This document shows, one piece after another, positions 1-7,404 of a DNA stretch of 64,000 nt (positions are counted from its first letter, which is position 1; the number at the start of each line of letters is the position of its first letter). The notes under the pieces are model-generated. The model had not been told where the DNA came from and searched no databases. It saw only the letters and a list, made by a program, of their open reading frames with translations. This DNA comes from Solobacterium sp. Lineage in GTDB: Bacteria; Bacillota_I; Bacilli_A; Erysipelotrichales; Erysipelotrichaceae. The DNA lies in the NCBI GenBank assembly GCA_017510405.1, contig JAFWNG010000020.1:1-64000 (forward strand), in the 5' to 3' direction. The position numbers and the translations under genes are program-made.

Positions 1-42
1 ACAGTATCTCTTGAAGCATTACGCGAAAAGATTATTAAGTAA
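1..42 (+). CDS. 3' end of a transposition gene (IstB-like?), partial
   Basis: The first 13 codons visible are open and end in TAA at 40-42; the gene starts outside the window. The residues (ending SLEALREKIIK) are too few to assign a family. It lies about 100 bp inside what looks like the right end of an IS21-type element, where istB normally ends, so istB is inferred from position only. A second frame (2-49, TGA) is also open and cannot be excluded. Confidence 0.35.
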   Translation, partial: TVSLEALREKIIK

Positions 43-140
43 CAGCTGATATGCTGGACTATTGCGTTGGCCGATTTAACTTGGCTGTAAATGGTTGATT
101 TATTCTGGCGCAAAATGGTTAAAATGACCTGGCGCTAACA
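1..140 (+). mobile_element. Right end of an insertion sequence, probably IS21 family
   Basis: Positions 81-140 hold internally repeated blocks: CTGGCGC at 105-111 and 129-135, and AAATGGTT at 89-96 with a near copy at 113-120. The block finishes in ...GCTAACA at 134-140, so the reverse strand begins TGTTAGCGCC. Multiple short terminal repeats and a terminal TG/CA dinucleotide are typical of IS21-family ends, with istB ending just inside. The left end, istA and the target duplication are outside the window. Confidence 0.55.
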
Positions 141-220
141 GAACAACCGCGATGAATAGAGCTGCTGTTCTTTTCTTTTTACTTTGTTTTATTTCACTTT
201 GTTTTTGTTCGTTTTATTTA

Positions 221-238
221 TCGAAATTCTGATTTCGA
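221..238. repeat. Perfect inverted repeat in the IS-ssrA spacer
   Basis: TCGAAAT (221-227) and ATTTCGA (232-238) form a perfect 7-bp stem with a 4-nt loop. It lies in the roughly 210-bp AT-rich spacer (141-354) between the IS end and ssrA. No credible gene is seen there; a short open frame on the minus strand is produced by the tmRNA sequence itself. Confidence 0.5.
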
Positions 239-254
239 AGAACACAAAAAGAAA

Positions 255-277
255 AAGTCGGTCCCGAAGTCGGTCCC
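255..277. repeat. Tandem 12-bp repeat downstream of ssrA
   Basis: AAGTCGGTCCCG occurs at 255-266 and again at 267-277 (last base different). Tandem short repeats beside the 3' end of an RNA gene resemble arm-type integrase sites, and ssrA is a classical integration target. No integrase gene is present, so this may be a remnant; function is inferred. Confidence 0.4.
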
Positions 278-324
278 AACGCATTTTTGAGTATACTCGA
301 GAATGTTAAAAAAACCGATAAATA

Positions 325-349
325 AAAGGGATTTGAGCAATCCCCTTTA
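325..349 (-). terminator. Terminator of ssrA
   Basis: On the minus strand an AAAGGGGATT / AATCCCTTT hairpin with a GCTC-containing loop is followed by TATTTATC, starting about 10 nt past the tmRNA 3' end. Confidence 0.7.
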
Positions 350-357
350 TTAGGTAG

Positions 358-711
358 TGGAGCTGACGGGAGTCGAACCCGCGTCCAAGAGTTGTCCCAC
401 ATTCCAGCCTCTACAGTTTAGTTCACTGTTGGATAAGACTTAAGACATGTCAGCGAACACACCGTCTTAAGAATCTGCCTGTAAATTGTCGGGATCATCC
501 TACAGACTTCAGAATCACCTTATCCGTTTGCCTACACGGTCCGTTTACAACGGAATACTGGACGAACCGGGCGCTGCGACGCTATGTAGCGTGATTAAGC
601 AGCGAATGCGAAACTATTGTTTCTGTTAGCGTTTATTTTTGTTTGGTGATATGGTCACCGCTCCACTGCAGCCGAAATCAAACATAAACCTGTCGAAACC
701 ATTACAGCCCC
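358..711 (-). ncRNA. ssrA: Transfer-messenger RNA (tmRNA)
   Basis: The RNA starts GGGGCUGUAAUGGUUUCGACAGG and ends with a T-arm (GGTTCGACTCCCGTC) and acceptor strand CAGCTCC. G1-G7 pairs with 359-365, giving the tRNA-like domain. The resume codon is GCT at 628-630 and the tag stop is TAA at 595-597, so the deduced tag is ANRNNSFAFAA (11 residues), ending in a hydrophobic AA degron as expected for ClpXP. With SmpB, tmRNA rescues stalled ribosomes and marks the nascent chain. The genomic bases after the discriminator A read CTA, so CCA would have to be added after transcription. smpB lies just upstream on the same strand. Confidence 0.97.
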
Positions 712-716
712 ATGTT

Positions 717-736
717 GATGCATCTTTGGATGCATC
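717..736. repeat. Perfect hairpin in the 5' leader of pre-tmRNA
   Basis: GATGCATC (717-724) is self-complementary and is repeated after a TTTG loop at 729-736, making an 8-bp stem just before the mature 5' end at 711. It lies between the predicted transcription start and the RNase P cut site. Confidence 0.5.
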
Positions 737-739
737 CCA

Positions 740-768
740 ATAATAGCACCGGCAGCCCTGCCCTGCAA
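740..768 (-). promoter_or_regulatory. Promoter of ssrA
   Basis: Minus-strand -35 TTGCAG (763-768) and -10 TATTAT (740-745) are separated by exactly 17 bp. The start would be near 733, about 22 nt before the mature tmRNA 5' end, which would allow transcription independent of smpB. Confidence 0.6.
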
Positions 769-777
769 GCAAGGGGG

Positions 778-1242
778 TCAGTGCACTTTTATTGCTTTTT
801 CCATCTCCCGTTTGGCATCGCGAAGTTTTTCCGTCTCACGCTTGTCATACAGGTTTTTGCCCTTGGCAAGTGCGATCTCCATCTTTGCCATGCCGTTTTT
901 CAGGTAGATGCGGACCGGTACAAGGGTATAGCCCTTGAGGCGTACCTTCTGGTCCAGTTTGCGGATCTCATACTTATGCAGAAGCAGACGTCTGTCCCGT
1001 TCCGGATCGACGTTGAAGAAACTTCCCTGCTTGTACGGAGAGATATGCATGCCTTTGACCCATGCTTCGCCGCGTACGATGGAAATATAGGAATCCTTGA
1101 ACTGTACCTTTCCCTCACGGATCGATTTGATCTCCGTGCCGGTCAGGGACATGCCGGCTTCATACAGTTCCTCCAGGAAGTAATCGTGTTTTACTCTGCG
1201 GTTGTATGCGACTGTTTTGTCATTTGCGCTTTTTTGTGCCAT
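778..1242 (-). CDS. smpB: SsrA-binding protein SmpB
   Basis: A 154-residue protein starting MAQKSANDKTVAYNRRVKHDYF, with the family's N-terminal signature (VAYNRRVKHDYFLEE), the GTEIKSIREGKVQFKDSYISI core and a basic C-terminal tail, matching the usual length. SmpB binds tmRNA and mimics the anticodon arm in the ribosomal A site. An upstream in-frame ATG at 1284 would add 14 unrelated residues; the start at 1242 has a GGAAAGG element 11 nt ahead and is preferred. Its first 23 nt overlap the end of rnr, suggesting translational coupling in a secG-rnr-smpB unit. ssrA follows on the same strand. Confidence 0.96.
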   Translation of the reverse strand: MAQKSANDKTVAYNRRVKHDYFLEELYEAGMSLTGTEIKSIREGKVQFKDSYISIVRGEAWVKGMHISPYKQGSFFNVDPERDRRLLLHKYEIRKLDQKVRLKGYTLVPVRIYLKNGMAKMEIALAKGKNLYDKRETEKLRDAKREMEKAIKVH

Positions 1243-3436
1243 GTCTGCTGCCTTTCCGCGTGATATCGCGTGCTTTCCGCACACGCTTCCGTTCGTCTCT
1301 CTTCTTCAGAAAGACGGGCTTTTTCTTCTGTACTGTACCGTTTCTTCCGACAAGACCGAAGTCAATTGTACGTTCTGCGGTACTGGCTGACAAGACCTTG
1401 ATCGTGACAGGCATGCCAACGCGGTAGATGCGGTGTGTTTTTTCACCGATATACTGCATGCGGTCTTTGTCGTAGATGTAGAAATCACCCTTCAGTTCAC
1501 TGACGTGCACAAGGCCTTCGATCGTGTTGTCGAGGTGCACATAGAAGCCGTGCGGCGTTACGGAACAGATCAGGCCGTCATATGTCTCATTGATATGATC
1601 AAGCATGTATTCCGCCTTCTTGAGGTCTTCACATGCATATTCCGCATCCTGGGCATTGCGTTCACGGATGCTGGAGGATTCCGCGTATTCCGTACAGTTT
1701 GCTTCATCCTGCTTCATGGCATTCAGATCCGTGCATCCCTCAAACAGATACTTCCGCAGCATTCTGTGAACGACGAGGTCGGGATAGCGGCGGATCGGCG
1801 ACGTGAAGTGCAGGTACTCTTCTTCTGCGAGGCCGAAATGACCGACGCAGGAAGAATCGTAGCGTGCCTTCTGCATGCACCGCAGCAGCAGTGTGCTTAA
1901 TACCGGGAACTCATTCGTATCCCGCACGGACTCCAGATAACGCTGGATCTCATTAGGATATACACTGGACTGGCCGAGACGCAGCTTATGGCCGAGTGCC
2001 TCGGAGATGCGTACAAAGTCACGCATGCGTCTAGAAGATGGTTCTTCATGAATACGGTAGATGCCCGGGATCTGCGCCCACTTGAGCTGGTTGGCAACGC
2101 AGACGTTTGCGGCGATCATGCAGTCTTCGATGATCTCTTCCCCGTGTCCGCGCACTTTCGCTTCTACGGACAGCGGATGCCCGTTCTCATCGACTTTGAT
2201 GTCCGGTTCATCCGAATCAAATTCGATCGCGCCTTTGCGGATGCGCGCTTCCCGGATGGCATCGGCACAGTCTGCCAGTGTTTCAAACAGATCGCCGAGA
2301 TGCGCATACTTCTTGTTGAGTTCCTCGTCTCCGTCCAGCATCGCATTGACGTTGTTATAGGTCATACGCTCATCGGAGCGGATCACCGACGGATAGATCT
2401 CATAAGAATCGATCGTACCGTCTTCTTTCACCTGCATCGCACAGGTGATGGTCAGGCGGTCTTCCTTCGGATTCAGCGAGCAGATGCCGTTGGACAGTAC
2501 ATGCGGCAGCATCGGCACGACCCGGTCGATCACATAGACCGACGTACCGCGCTTCCGTGCTTCCAGATCCAATGGTGAGTTCTCGGTAACATAGTGGGAA
2601 ACGTCCGCGATCGACACCAGCAGCTGCCAGCCGTTTTCCGTACGTTCCACCGATACCGCGTCATCGAAGTCCTTGGAATCATCGCCGTCGATCGTCACAG
2701 TGCGTACATCACGCAGATCCCTGCGTCCGGCAAGTTCCTCTTCACCGATCGTTCCCGGTATACTGTTCGCCTGGTTCATGACGTCTTCCGGGAACTCCGG
2801 AATGATATCGTGATCCAGCAGGATCGACAGGATATCGACGCCCGGATCATCCTTATGACCGATCACTCTTCCGACCCGCAGCGTCATGACGCCGTCATAG
2901 CGCTCAATGTCGCATAACACTTTCAGTCCTTCGACCGGTGTGAAATCCTTATCCGTCAGTACGCGCATCTGCTTTTCCCGCAGACGTTCGTCGTCCGGCA
3001 CGAACTTCAGGCCGCGCGGTGTCCGTTCATATGTTCCGATGACCTGTGTTCTGGCCCGCTTTACGATCTTGATGACCCGGCCGTAGACCTGCCACAGGCG
3101 GCATTCCACCAGCACGATATCGCCGTCCAGGGCGCCCATCTGGTCGCCTTCTTCCACTTTGATGGATTCCCGGTCTTCCCGGTCAATATATCCTATCCCG
3201 TTTTTCGCGATGGATATCCGTCCTTCCGTCACTCCGGACTGTTCGCGCGTCGCAAAGCCGTTTCCTTCCGTACGGAAGACGAGCAGATCTTTTTCCATCT
3301 CTTCCAGTGCTTTGGACACACGGATAAAGTCCATCGAGCTGTGCAGATCGAGTGCTTCCAGGATGGTATCCGTTGTACATGTTTTCCTGCCTCTTTTTTC
3401 TATAACAGACAGGATCTTATCATTCAGTTCATTCAT
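1220..3436 (-). CDS. rnr: Ribonuclease R
   Basis: A 738-residue 3'-5' exoribonuclease of the RNase II/R family. Visible in order are an N-terminal winged-helix-like region (about 1-75), cold-shock-type OB domains (about 75-235), the RNB catalytic domain with the metal-binding motif DGDDSKDFDDA at 250-260, an S1 domain (about 640-710) and a lysine/arginine-rich tail, as expected for RNase R rather than RNase II. It degrades structured RNA and acts in trans-translation, which fits its position between secG and smpB. The start has AGGAG upstream; the 3' end overlaps smpB by 23 nt. The 45-bp gap to secG holds a terminator-like hairpin. Confidence 0.97.
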   Translation of the reverse strand: MNELNDKILSVIEKRGRKTCTTDTILEALDLHSSMDFIRVSKALEEMEKDLLVFRTEGNGFATREQSGVTEGRISIAKNGIGYIDREDRESIKVEEGDQMGALDGDIVLVECRLWQVYGRVIKIVKRARTQVIGTYERTPRGLKFVPDDERLREKQMRVLTDKDFTPVEGLKVLCDIERYDGVMTLRVGRVIGHKDDPGVDILSILLDHDIIPEFPEDVMNQANSIPGTIGEEELAGRRDLRDVRTVTIDGDDSKDFDDAVSVERTENGWQLLVSIADVSHYVTENSPLDLEARKRGTSVYVIDRVVPMLPHVLSNGICSLNPKEDRLTITCAMQVKEDGTIDSYEIYPSVIRSDERMTYNNVNAMLDGDEELNKKYAHLGDLFETLADCADAIREARIRKGAIEFDSDEPDIKVDENGHPLSVEAKVRGHGEEIIEDCMIAANVCVANQLKWAQIPGIYRIHEEPSSRRMRDFVRISEALGHKLRLGQSSVYPNEIQRYLESVRDTNEFPVLSTLLLRCMQKARYDSSCVGHFGLAEEEYLHFTSPIRRYPDLVVHRMLRKYLFEGCTDLNAMKQDEANCTEYAESSSIRERNAQDAEYACEDLKKAEYMLDHINETYDGLICSVTPHGFYVHLDNTIEGLVHVSELKGDFYIYDKDRMQYIGEKTHRIYRVGMPVTIKVLSASTAERTIDFGLVGRNGTVQKKKPVFLKKRDERKRVRKARDITRKGSRHGTKKRK

Positions 3437-3450
3437 AAACTACTCCTGAG

Positions 3451-3474
3451 AAAAGAAAAACCGGTGAATACCGG
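3451..3474 (-). terminator. Terminator-like hairpin between secG and rnr
   Basis: CCGGTATTCACCGG (3461-3474) followed on the minus strand by TTTTTCTTTT, directly before the rnr ribosome-binding site. It may attenuate read-through from secG into rnr. Confidence 0.6.
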
Positions 3475-3481
3475 CTGTATC

Positions 3482-3703
3482 TTATACTAATCGAATTACG
3501 ATCACCAATACAAAGAAGACGATGCCGAGGATCATTGTTGCATTGGAAATGACCTTTTCCGATCCTCTTTCTTTTGTATTCTGGAACAGGTTCAGTCCGC
3601 CGTTTCCGGTAAACGCTCCGGAGATCCCGTCGGATTTCCCGCTCTGCAGCAGTGATAATACAATCAGCGATGCCGATACGATCATTAATAAAGCGTTAAG
3701 CAT
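3482..3703 (-). CDS. secG: Preprotein translocase subunit SecG
   Basis: A 73-residue membrane protein with two transmembrane helices (about 2-20 and 52-72) joined by a Gly/Ser-rich loop containing QSGKSDGISGAFTG, the SecG hallmark. It belongs to the SecYEG channel. A longer frame to 3808 adds residues with no membrane character; the start at 3703 has a clear AAAGGGG site. secG next to rnr and smpB is a common Firmicutes arrangement. Confidence 0.93.
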   Translation of the reverse strand: MLNALLMIVSASLIVLSLLQSGKSDGISGAFTGNGGLNLFQNTKERGSEKVISNATMILGIVFFVLVIVIRLV

Positions 3704-3762
3704 AAAAACCCCTTTCGCTTGTGCAGAGGAAATTATAGCATTCCAGACAGTGTCTTTCAACA

Positions 3763-3793
3763 GAAAAATGGCTGCCCCGGGGAAGGACAGCCA
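3763..3793 (-). terminator. Terminator of the Gfo/Idh oxidoreductase gene
   Basis: Stem TGGCTG/CAGCCA with an inner GG/CC extension spans 3768-3793, followed on the minus strand by TTTTT (3763-3767). Confidence 0.75.
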
Positions 3794-3823
3794 ATGGGAT
3801 CGATTCACAATGATATGTTTTTT

Positions 3824-4810
3824 TTACTGCGCGTCTGCCGGGAACACGATTCCCGCACCGAGACGGGCTTCCGTCTGCACTTCGCTGACTGCGACGCTTT
3901 CTGCCAGGCGTTCCATGCAGGCTTCGTGATCACCGCTGTTGATGCACTGGATGAAGTATCTGAATTCCGGGATCAGGCGTTCCATTGCCATGCCGTCATC
4001 GAATACTTCTTCTGTTCCGTCGTTGCGGTGCAGCGTGACAGCACCGAGCAGATTCGGGGAATACTGCGTGGAGATATAGCCGTCCGTGCCCTGAATGAGG
4101 AAGGTACGCGGAGCAGCGCAGTCTTTCGCCGCTGTACAGTTGGCGAGAAAGCCGTCGTATTCCATGATCAGCTCGCCGCTGGTATCGATGCCGCGCTCGA
4201 TATTTGCGTAATACTTCGCTGCTTTCGGCTTTCCGAAGAGACCCATGACAAAGTGCAGATTATACAGGTTGAGATCCATTAAGGCTCCGCCTGACTTCTT
4301 CGGGTCGAATGCCGGAAGGACTTCGCCGTTACGGAATGCGTCATACCGTCTGGAATACTGCGAATAGTTGCAGTTGACCAGTTTGACCGTACCGATGTCT
4401 TTCAGCCATTCACGGATCTTTGCATAGCCTTCAAAGTATACCGTGGTGATTGCCTCAAACAGATACAGACCTTTTTCCTGTGCCATTTCCTGCAGGATCT
4501 TCGCTTCTCTGTCGTTGCTTGTCATCGGCTTTTCCACGATGACATTCATGCCGGCTTCCAGTGCCTGCTTGCAGTACATGAAGTGAAGGAAATTCGGAAC
4601 TGCCACATATGCGGTGTCACTACCGGTCTCTTTCAGTTCATCAAAGCTGTAGCATACATGCGGAATATTGTTTTCTCCCGCCATTTTTTCCATGACTTCT
4701 TTGTCCGAAGGCATTCCCTGGATGCCCAGGATCTCGATGCCTTCCAGTCTGACCAGCTTCGGCAGGAATTCCTGCACGATCAGGCCGGATCCGATTACAC
4801 CTAATTTCAT
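3824..4810 (-). CDS. Gfo/Idh/MocA-family NAD(P)-dependent oxidoreductase
   Basis: A 328-residue protein with an N-terminal Rossmann fold (GVIGSGLI at 4-11) and the conserved EKP motif (93-95) whose lysine is catalytic in the family. The second half matches the C-terminal substrate domain, with a GGALMDLNLYNLHF segment. Members oxidise or reduce sugars and cyclitols; the substrate cannot be read from sequence. It lies 32 bp after a PTS EIIC gene on the same strand with a GAAAGGAG site, so it probably acts on the sugar imported there. No phospho-glycosidase is present in the cluster, which is unusual for a cellobiose-type PTS locus. Confidence 0.9.
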   Translation of the reverse strand: MKLGVIGSGLIVQEFLPKLVRLEGIEILGIQGMPSDKEVMEKMAGENNIPHVCYSFDELKETGSDTAYVAVPNFLHFMYCKQALEAGMNVIVEKPMTSNDREAKILQEMAQEKGLYLFEAITTVYFEGYAKIREWLKDIGTVKLVNCNYSQYSRRYDAFRNGEVLPAFDPKKSGGALMDLNLYNLHFVMGLFGKPKAAKYYANIERGIDTSGELIMEYDGFLANCTAAKDCAAPRTFLIQGTDGYISTQYSPNLLGAVTLHRNDGTEEVFDDGMAMERLIPEFRYFIQCINSGDHEACMERLAESVAVSEVQTEARLGAGIVFPADAQ

Positions 4811-4842
4811 AGCGCTGTTTCTCCTTTCCTTCTGTTATGCAA

Positions 4843-6204
4843 TTACTTTTCTTCTGCTTCCAGAGCGAACTGCTGTCTCTCATGGACTTTAACACACGGG
4901 ATGTATACCAGTGTCGCTGCAGCAAGGCAGATCAGCTGTGTGACAGCACCCATGATGTTTCCGCCGGATGCCAGGAAGCCGCTGAGCAGGATCGGTGTTG
5001 TCCACGGTACGTTGATATACATGACCGGGCAGAAGCCGATGGCTGTCAGAACATAGGAGATGATATAGGAAGCGACCGGTGCGAGCACGAAGCCGATGCA
5101 CATCGGCGGGTTCAGGACGATCGGAACACCGAAGACGATCGTTTCATTGATATTGAAGAGGTTCGGGAACAGGGACAGTTTTGCGATGGCGCGGTTGTCT
5201 TCTCTCTTACATGCGATCAGGATCGCCAGCGAAACGCCCAGTGCAATACCGGTGCCGCAGATCGTGATGAAGCATGCCCAGTAGGAAGCGTTGATGATGT
5301 TTGTTGCTTTCTGGCCTGCCTGGATCGCTGCTTCGTTTTCGAGCAGAAGAGCAAGCATCAGCGGCTGCTGGATCGCAGAAGCCATGTTGTTGCCGTGCAG
5401 ACCTACGCACCAGAACAGGGAGATGACGACGACGAAGATCAGTCCGCCGACGAATGTGCCGCCGACGTTCTGCAGCGGAGCCTGTACGAGTTTGAAGATC
5501 ATGTCATTCAGATATACACCTGTTGTGCTCTGGATCACGAATCCGACGATACCGACTGTCATAACTGCCAGGAAAGACGGAATCAGAGAGCTGAAGGATG
5601 CGGCCACATTCGGCGGAACCGTATCCGGAAGTTTGATCTTGAGACTGTCAAACTTATTGAAGAAGTTCAGAAGTTCTACGGAGAAGATGCCTACCAGCAT
5701 GCCTGTGAACAGACCCGTTGCGCCGAGGTTTCCGGATGCGATCGCGGAGATCGTTCCTGCCATTGCGCCTTCCGGAAGAAGATCCACCAGCGCTTTTGCT
5801 GTGCCGTCTGCCAGTGTGATGGTTGCGGAAGACGGATCAACTGCGTAGTTTGTTACGATGATCAGGGCAACGATCGCTACGAGTCCGCTGTAGAGAGGAT
5901 TCATATTGTTGCGCTTGCCGATCTGGGAACCGATTGCGAATGTGATGCCGATGGTGATGCACCCGATGGTCGCAAAGTTCAAAGCGTTGAACAGCGGATT
6001 CAGGAACGCGAGTTTCTGTACCGCCGGGATCAGGGCACCCAGTCCGGACTTTCCGTCTACGATAACGTATGTCCATAATGTACCGATCGCGCCGATGATC
6101 GTGAGAGGCATGTAATCCTGGAATGCATCACGGATGGATCCAAGATACTTGTTGTTGGCTGCCCATCCGCCGAAACGCATGAGCCAATCTGTGAACTTAT
6201 TCAT
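4843..6204 (-). CDS. PTS cellobiose/lactose-type transporter subunit IIC
   Basis: A 453-residue polytopic membrane protein of the EIIC family typified by CelB/ChbC. It contains many hydrophobic helices and the conserved substrate loop (LFPNLFNINETIVFGVPIVLNP). It carries sugar across the membrane while phosphate is passed from HPr through EIIA and EIIB. No EIIA or EIIB is encoded nearby, so those must be supplied in trans. Substrate is inferred to be a beta-linked disaccharide. It faces a damaged RpiR-type regulator across about 195 bp rich in TGTCAC/GTGAC palindromes. Confidence 0.92.
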   Translation of the reverse strand: MNKFTDWLMRFGGWAANNKYLGSIRDAFQDYMPLTIIGAIGTLWTYVIVDGKSGLGALIPAVQKLAFLNPLFNALNFATIGCITIGITFAIGSQIGKRNNMNPLYSGLVAIVALIIVTNYAVDPSSATITLADGTAKALVDLLPEGAMAGTISAIASGNLGATGLFTGMLVGIFSVELLNFFNKFDSLKIKLPDTVPPNVAASFSSLIPSFLAVMTVGIVGFVIQSTTGVYLNDMIFKLVQAPLQNVGGTFVGGLIFVVVISLFWCVGLHGNNMASAIQQPLMLALLLENEAAIQAGQKATNIINASYWACFITICGTGIALGVSLAILIACKREDNRAIAKLSLFPNLFNINETIVFGVPIVLNPPMCIGFVLAPVASYIISYVLTAIGFCPVMYINVPWTTPILLSGFLASGGNIMGAVTQLICLAAATLVYIPCVKVHERQQFALEAEEK

Positions 6205-6272
6205 TTGTTTTCCCCTTTCGTTCGTCCACAGAATATCCCGCAGTTCCTCTCATTTCCGGGTTTTGCATCATA

Positions 6273-6332
6273 ATGTCACAAAATGACGATGATTCCTTTA
6301 TTTCTGTTTTCCTTCAGAAGTCACATTGTGAC
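6273..6332. promoter_or_regulatory. Palindromic operator candidates between PTS EIIC and rpiR-like gene
   Basis: GTCACATTGTGAC at 6320-6332 is a palindrome around its central base. TGTCACAAAATGACG at 6274-6288 is a looser copy, and a half site GTGACA lies at 6337-6342. The region separates divergent genes, so these are candidate sites for the adjacent RpiR regulator; this is inference from position and symmetry. Confidence 0.5.
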
Positions 6333-6399
6333 GCAGTGACAGTAAAAAACGGCATAGGATGCCGGCAGTGCTACAATACAGCCAGGAGAGTGACCGGAT

Positions 6400-7256
6400 A
6401 TGATTATTGAAGCATTAAAGGAACAGAAAAACTTCTCGGAGATCGAAGCTCAGCTGGCATTCATCGTATTGAATTACGGGGAAGAGTTCAGTTATCTGTC
6501 AATTCGTGAGTTTGCGGATCTTGCATATACATCCACAGCCACGGTACAGCGTTTCTGCAAAAAGATCGGCTGTGACAGTTTATAGATCTGAAGATCCGGT
6601 TCCTGAAAGAACTGGCGGCCGGTTCCCAGGAACTTGCCGCAGTCGATGTAAACCGTCCTTTCTATTTCGGTGCGCAGGTCTCTGTGATTGCAAACAATGT
6701 CAGTAAAGTCCATGAACGTGCTGTACAGGCTGTTTTATCTACGATGGATCCTGATCTGGTCAATAAAGCCGTGGATCTGATCCGTTCCTGCCGCACATTA
6801 TATCTTTATGCACACGGGGATTCCGGCATCACTGCCCGGGCTTTCATCAACCGGCTCATGAAACTGAATAAGGTAGCTGTCATGGCTTCGGAATACTATG
6901 AGGAACCAACGTATGCCTCACTGATCAGTCCGGACTGTCTTGCCCTGTTTATCTCCTACCGGGGAGGCAGTGATTCCCAGCAGCTCAGTGCGCGCATCCT
7001 CAAGCAGCGCAATATTCCGTTCATTGTCATCGCTTCCGATATGCGGGAAACATTTCTGACACAGAACGCTTCGGTCCGTCTTATTATTCCTTCCTATGAG
7101 ACACAGTCGGATAATATTGCGACCTATTATTCCCAGGAGTGTTTCTCGTTCTATCTTAATCTCCTGTACGGAGTCCTGTATTCCCGCAGTTATCTGGAAA
7201 ATAAATCTATGAAGAGCAGGATCGATAAACTCACGGCACAGGAGTTTGGTGACTGA
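6400..7256 (+). pseudogene. MurR/RpiR-family regulator, frameshifted
   Basis: The N-terminal helix-turn-helix (6400-6585; FADLAYTSTATVQRFCKKIG) runs into TAG right after GACAGTTTA. The continuation, starting IDLKIRFLKELAAGS, is open in the -1 frame to TGA at 7254-7256 and contains the SIS sugar-binding domain (LFISYRGGSDSQQLSA). Adding one T to the TTT at 6579-6581 would restore one reading frame of about 285 residues, the normal family length. No convincing slippery heptamer is present, so a genuine single-base deletion or an assembly error is more likely than programmed frameshifting. An intact product would be expected to control the divergent PTS gene. Confidence 0.8.
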
Positions 7257-7273
7257 GACGATGAGGCGTCTCA
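7254..7273. repeat. Perfect hairpin over the rpiR-like stop codon
   Basis: TGAGACG (7254-7260) and CGTCTCA (7267-7273) form a perfect 7-bp stem with a 6-nt loop, starting at the stop codon; no T-run follows. Confidence 0.5.
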
Positions 7274-7341
7274 GATGCGTATTGCCGAAGCTGTCGCCCG
7301 CGGACCGCACCGCAAACACGATCGATCTGTTTCAGCTGACC

Positions 7342-7367
7342 GGATGTCTTCATGACATCCTTTTTTT
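7342..7367 (+). terminator. Terminator of the rpiR-like gene
   Basis: GGATGTC-TTCAT-GACATCC (7342-7360) followed by seven T's (7361-7367). Confidence 0.85.
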
Positions 7368-7376
7368 GTCCGGAAA

Positions 7377-7404
7377 GAAAAAACTGACAGATTTTTCTGC
7401 CAGT
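7377..7404 (-). terminator. Terminator of the thioredoxin-like lipoprotein gene
   Basis: ACTGGCAGA/TCTGTCAGT stem (7383-7404) followed on the minus strand by TTTTTT (7378-7383); the hairpin touches the stop codon. Confidence 0.75.

Noticed and set aside
214-402. A 62-residue open frame on the minus strand
   Set aside because: Its N-terminal residues come from reading through the tmRNA 3' end; no other evidence of coding.
6575-6585. Programmed -1 frameshift in the RpiR-like gene
   Set aside because: No X-XXY-YYZ slippery heptamer in the zero frame and no obvious downstream structure.
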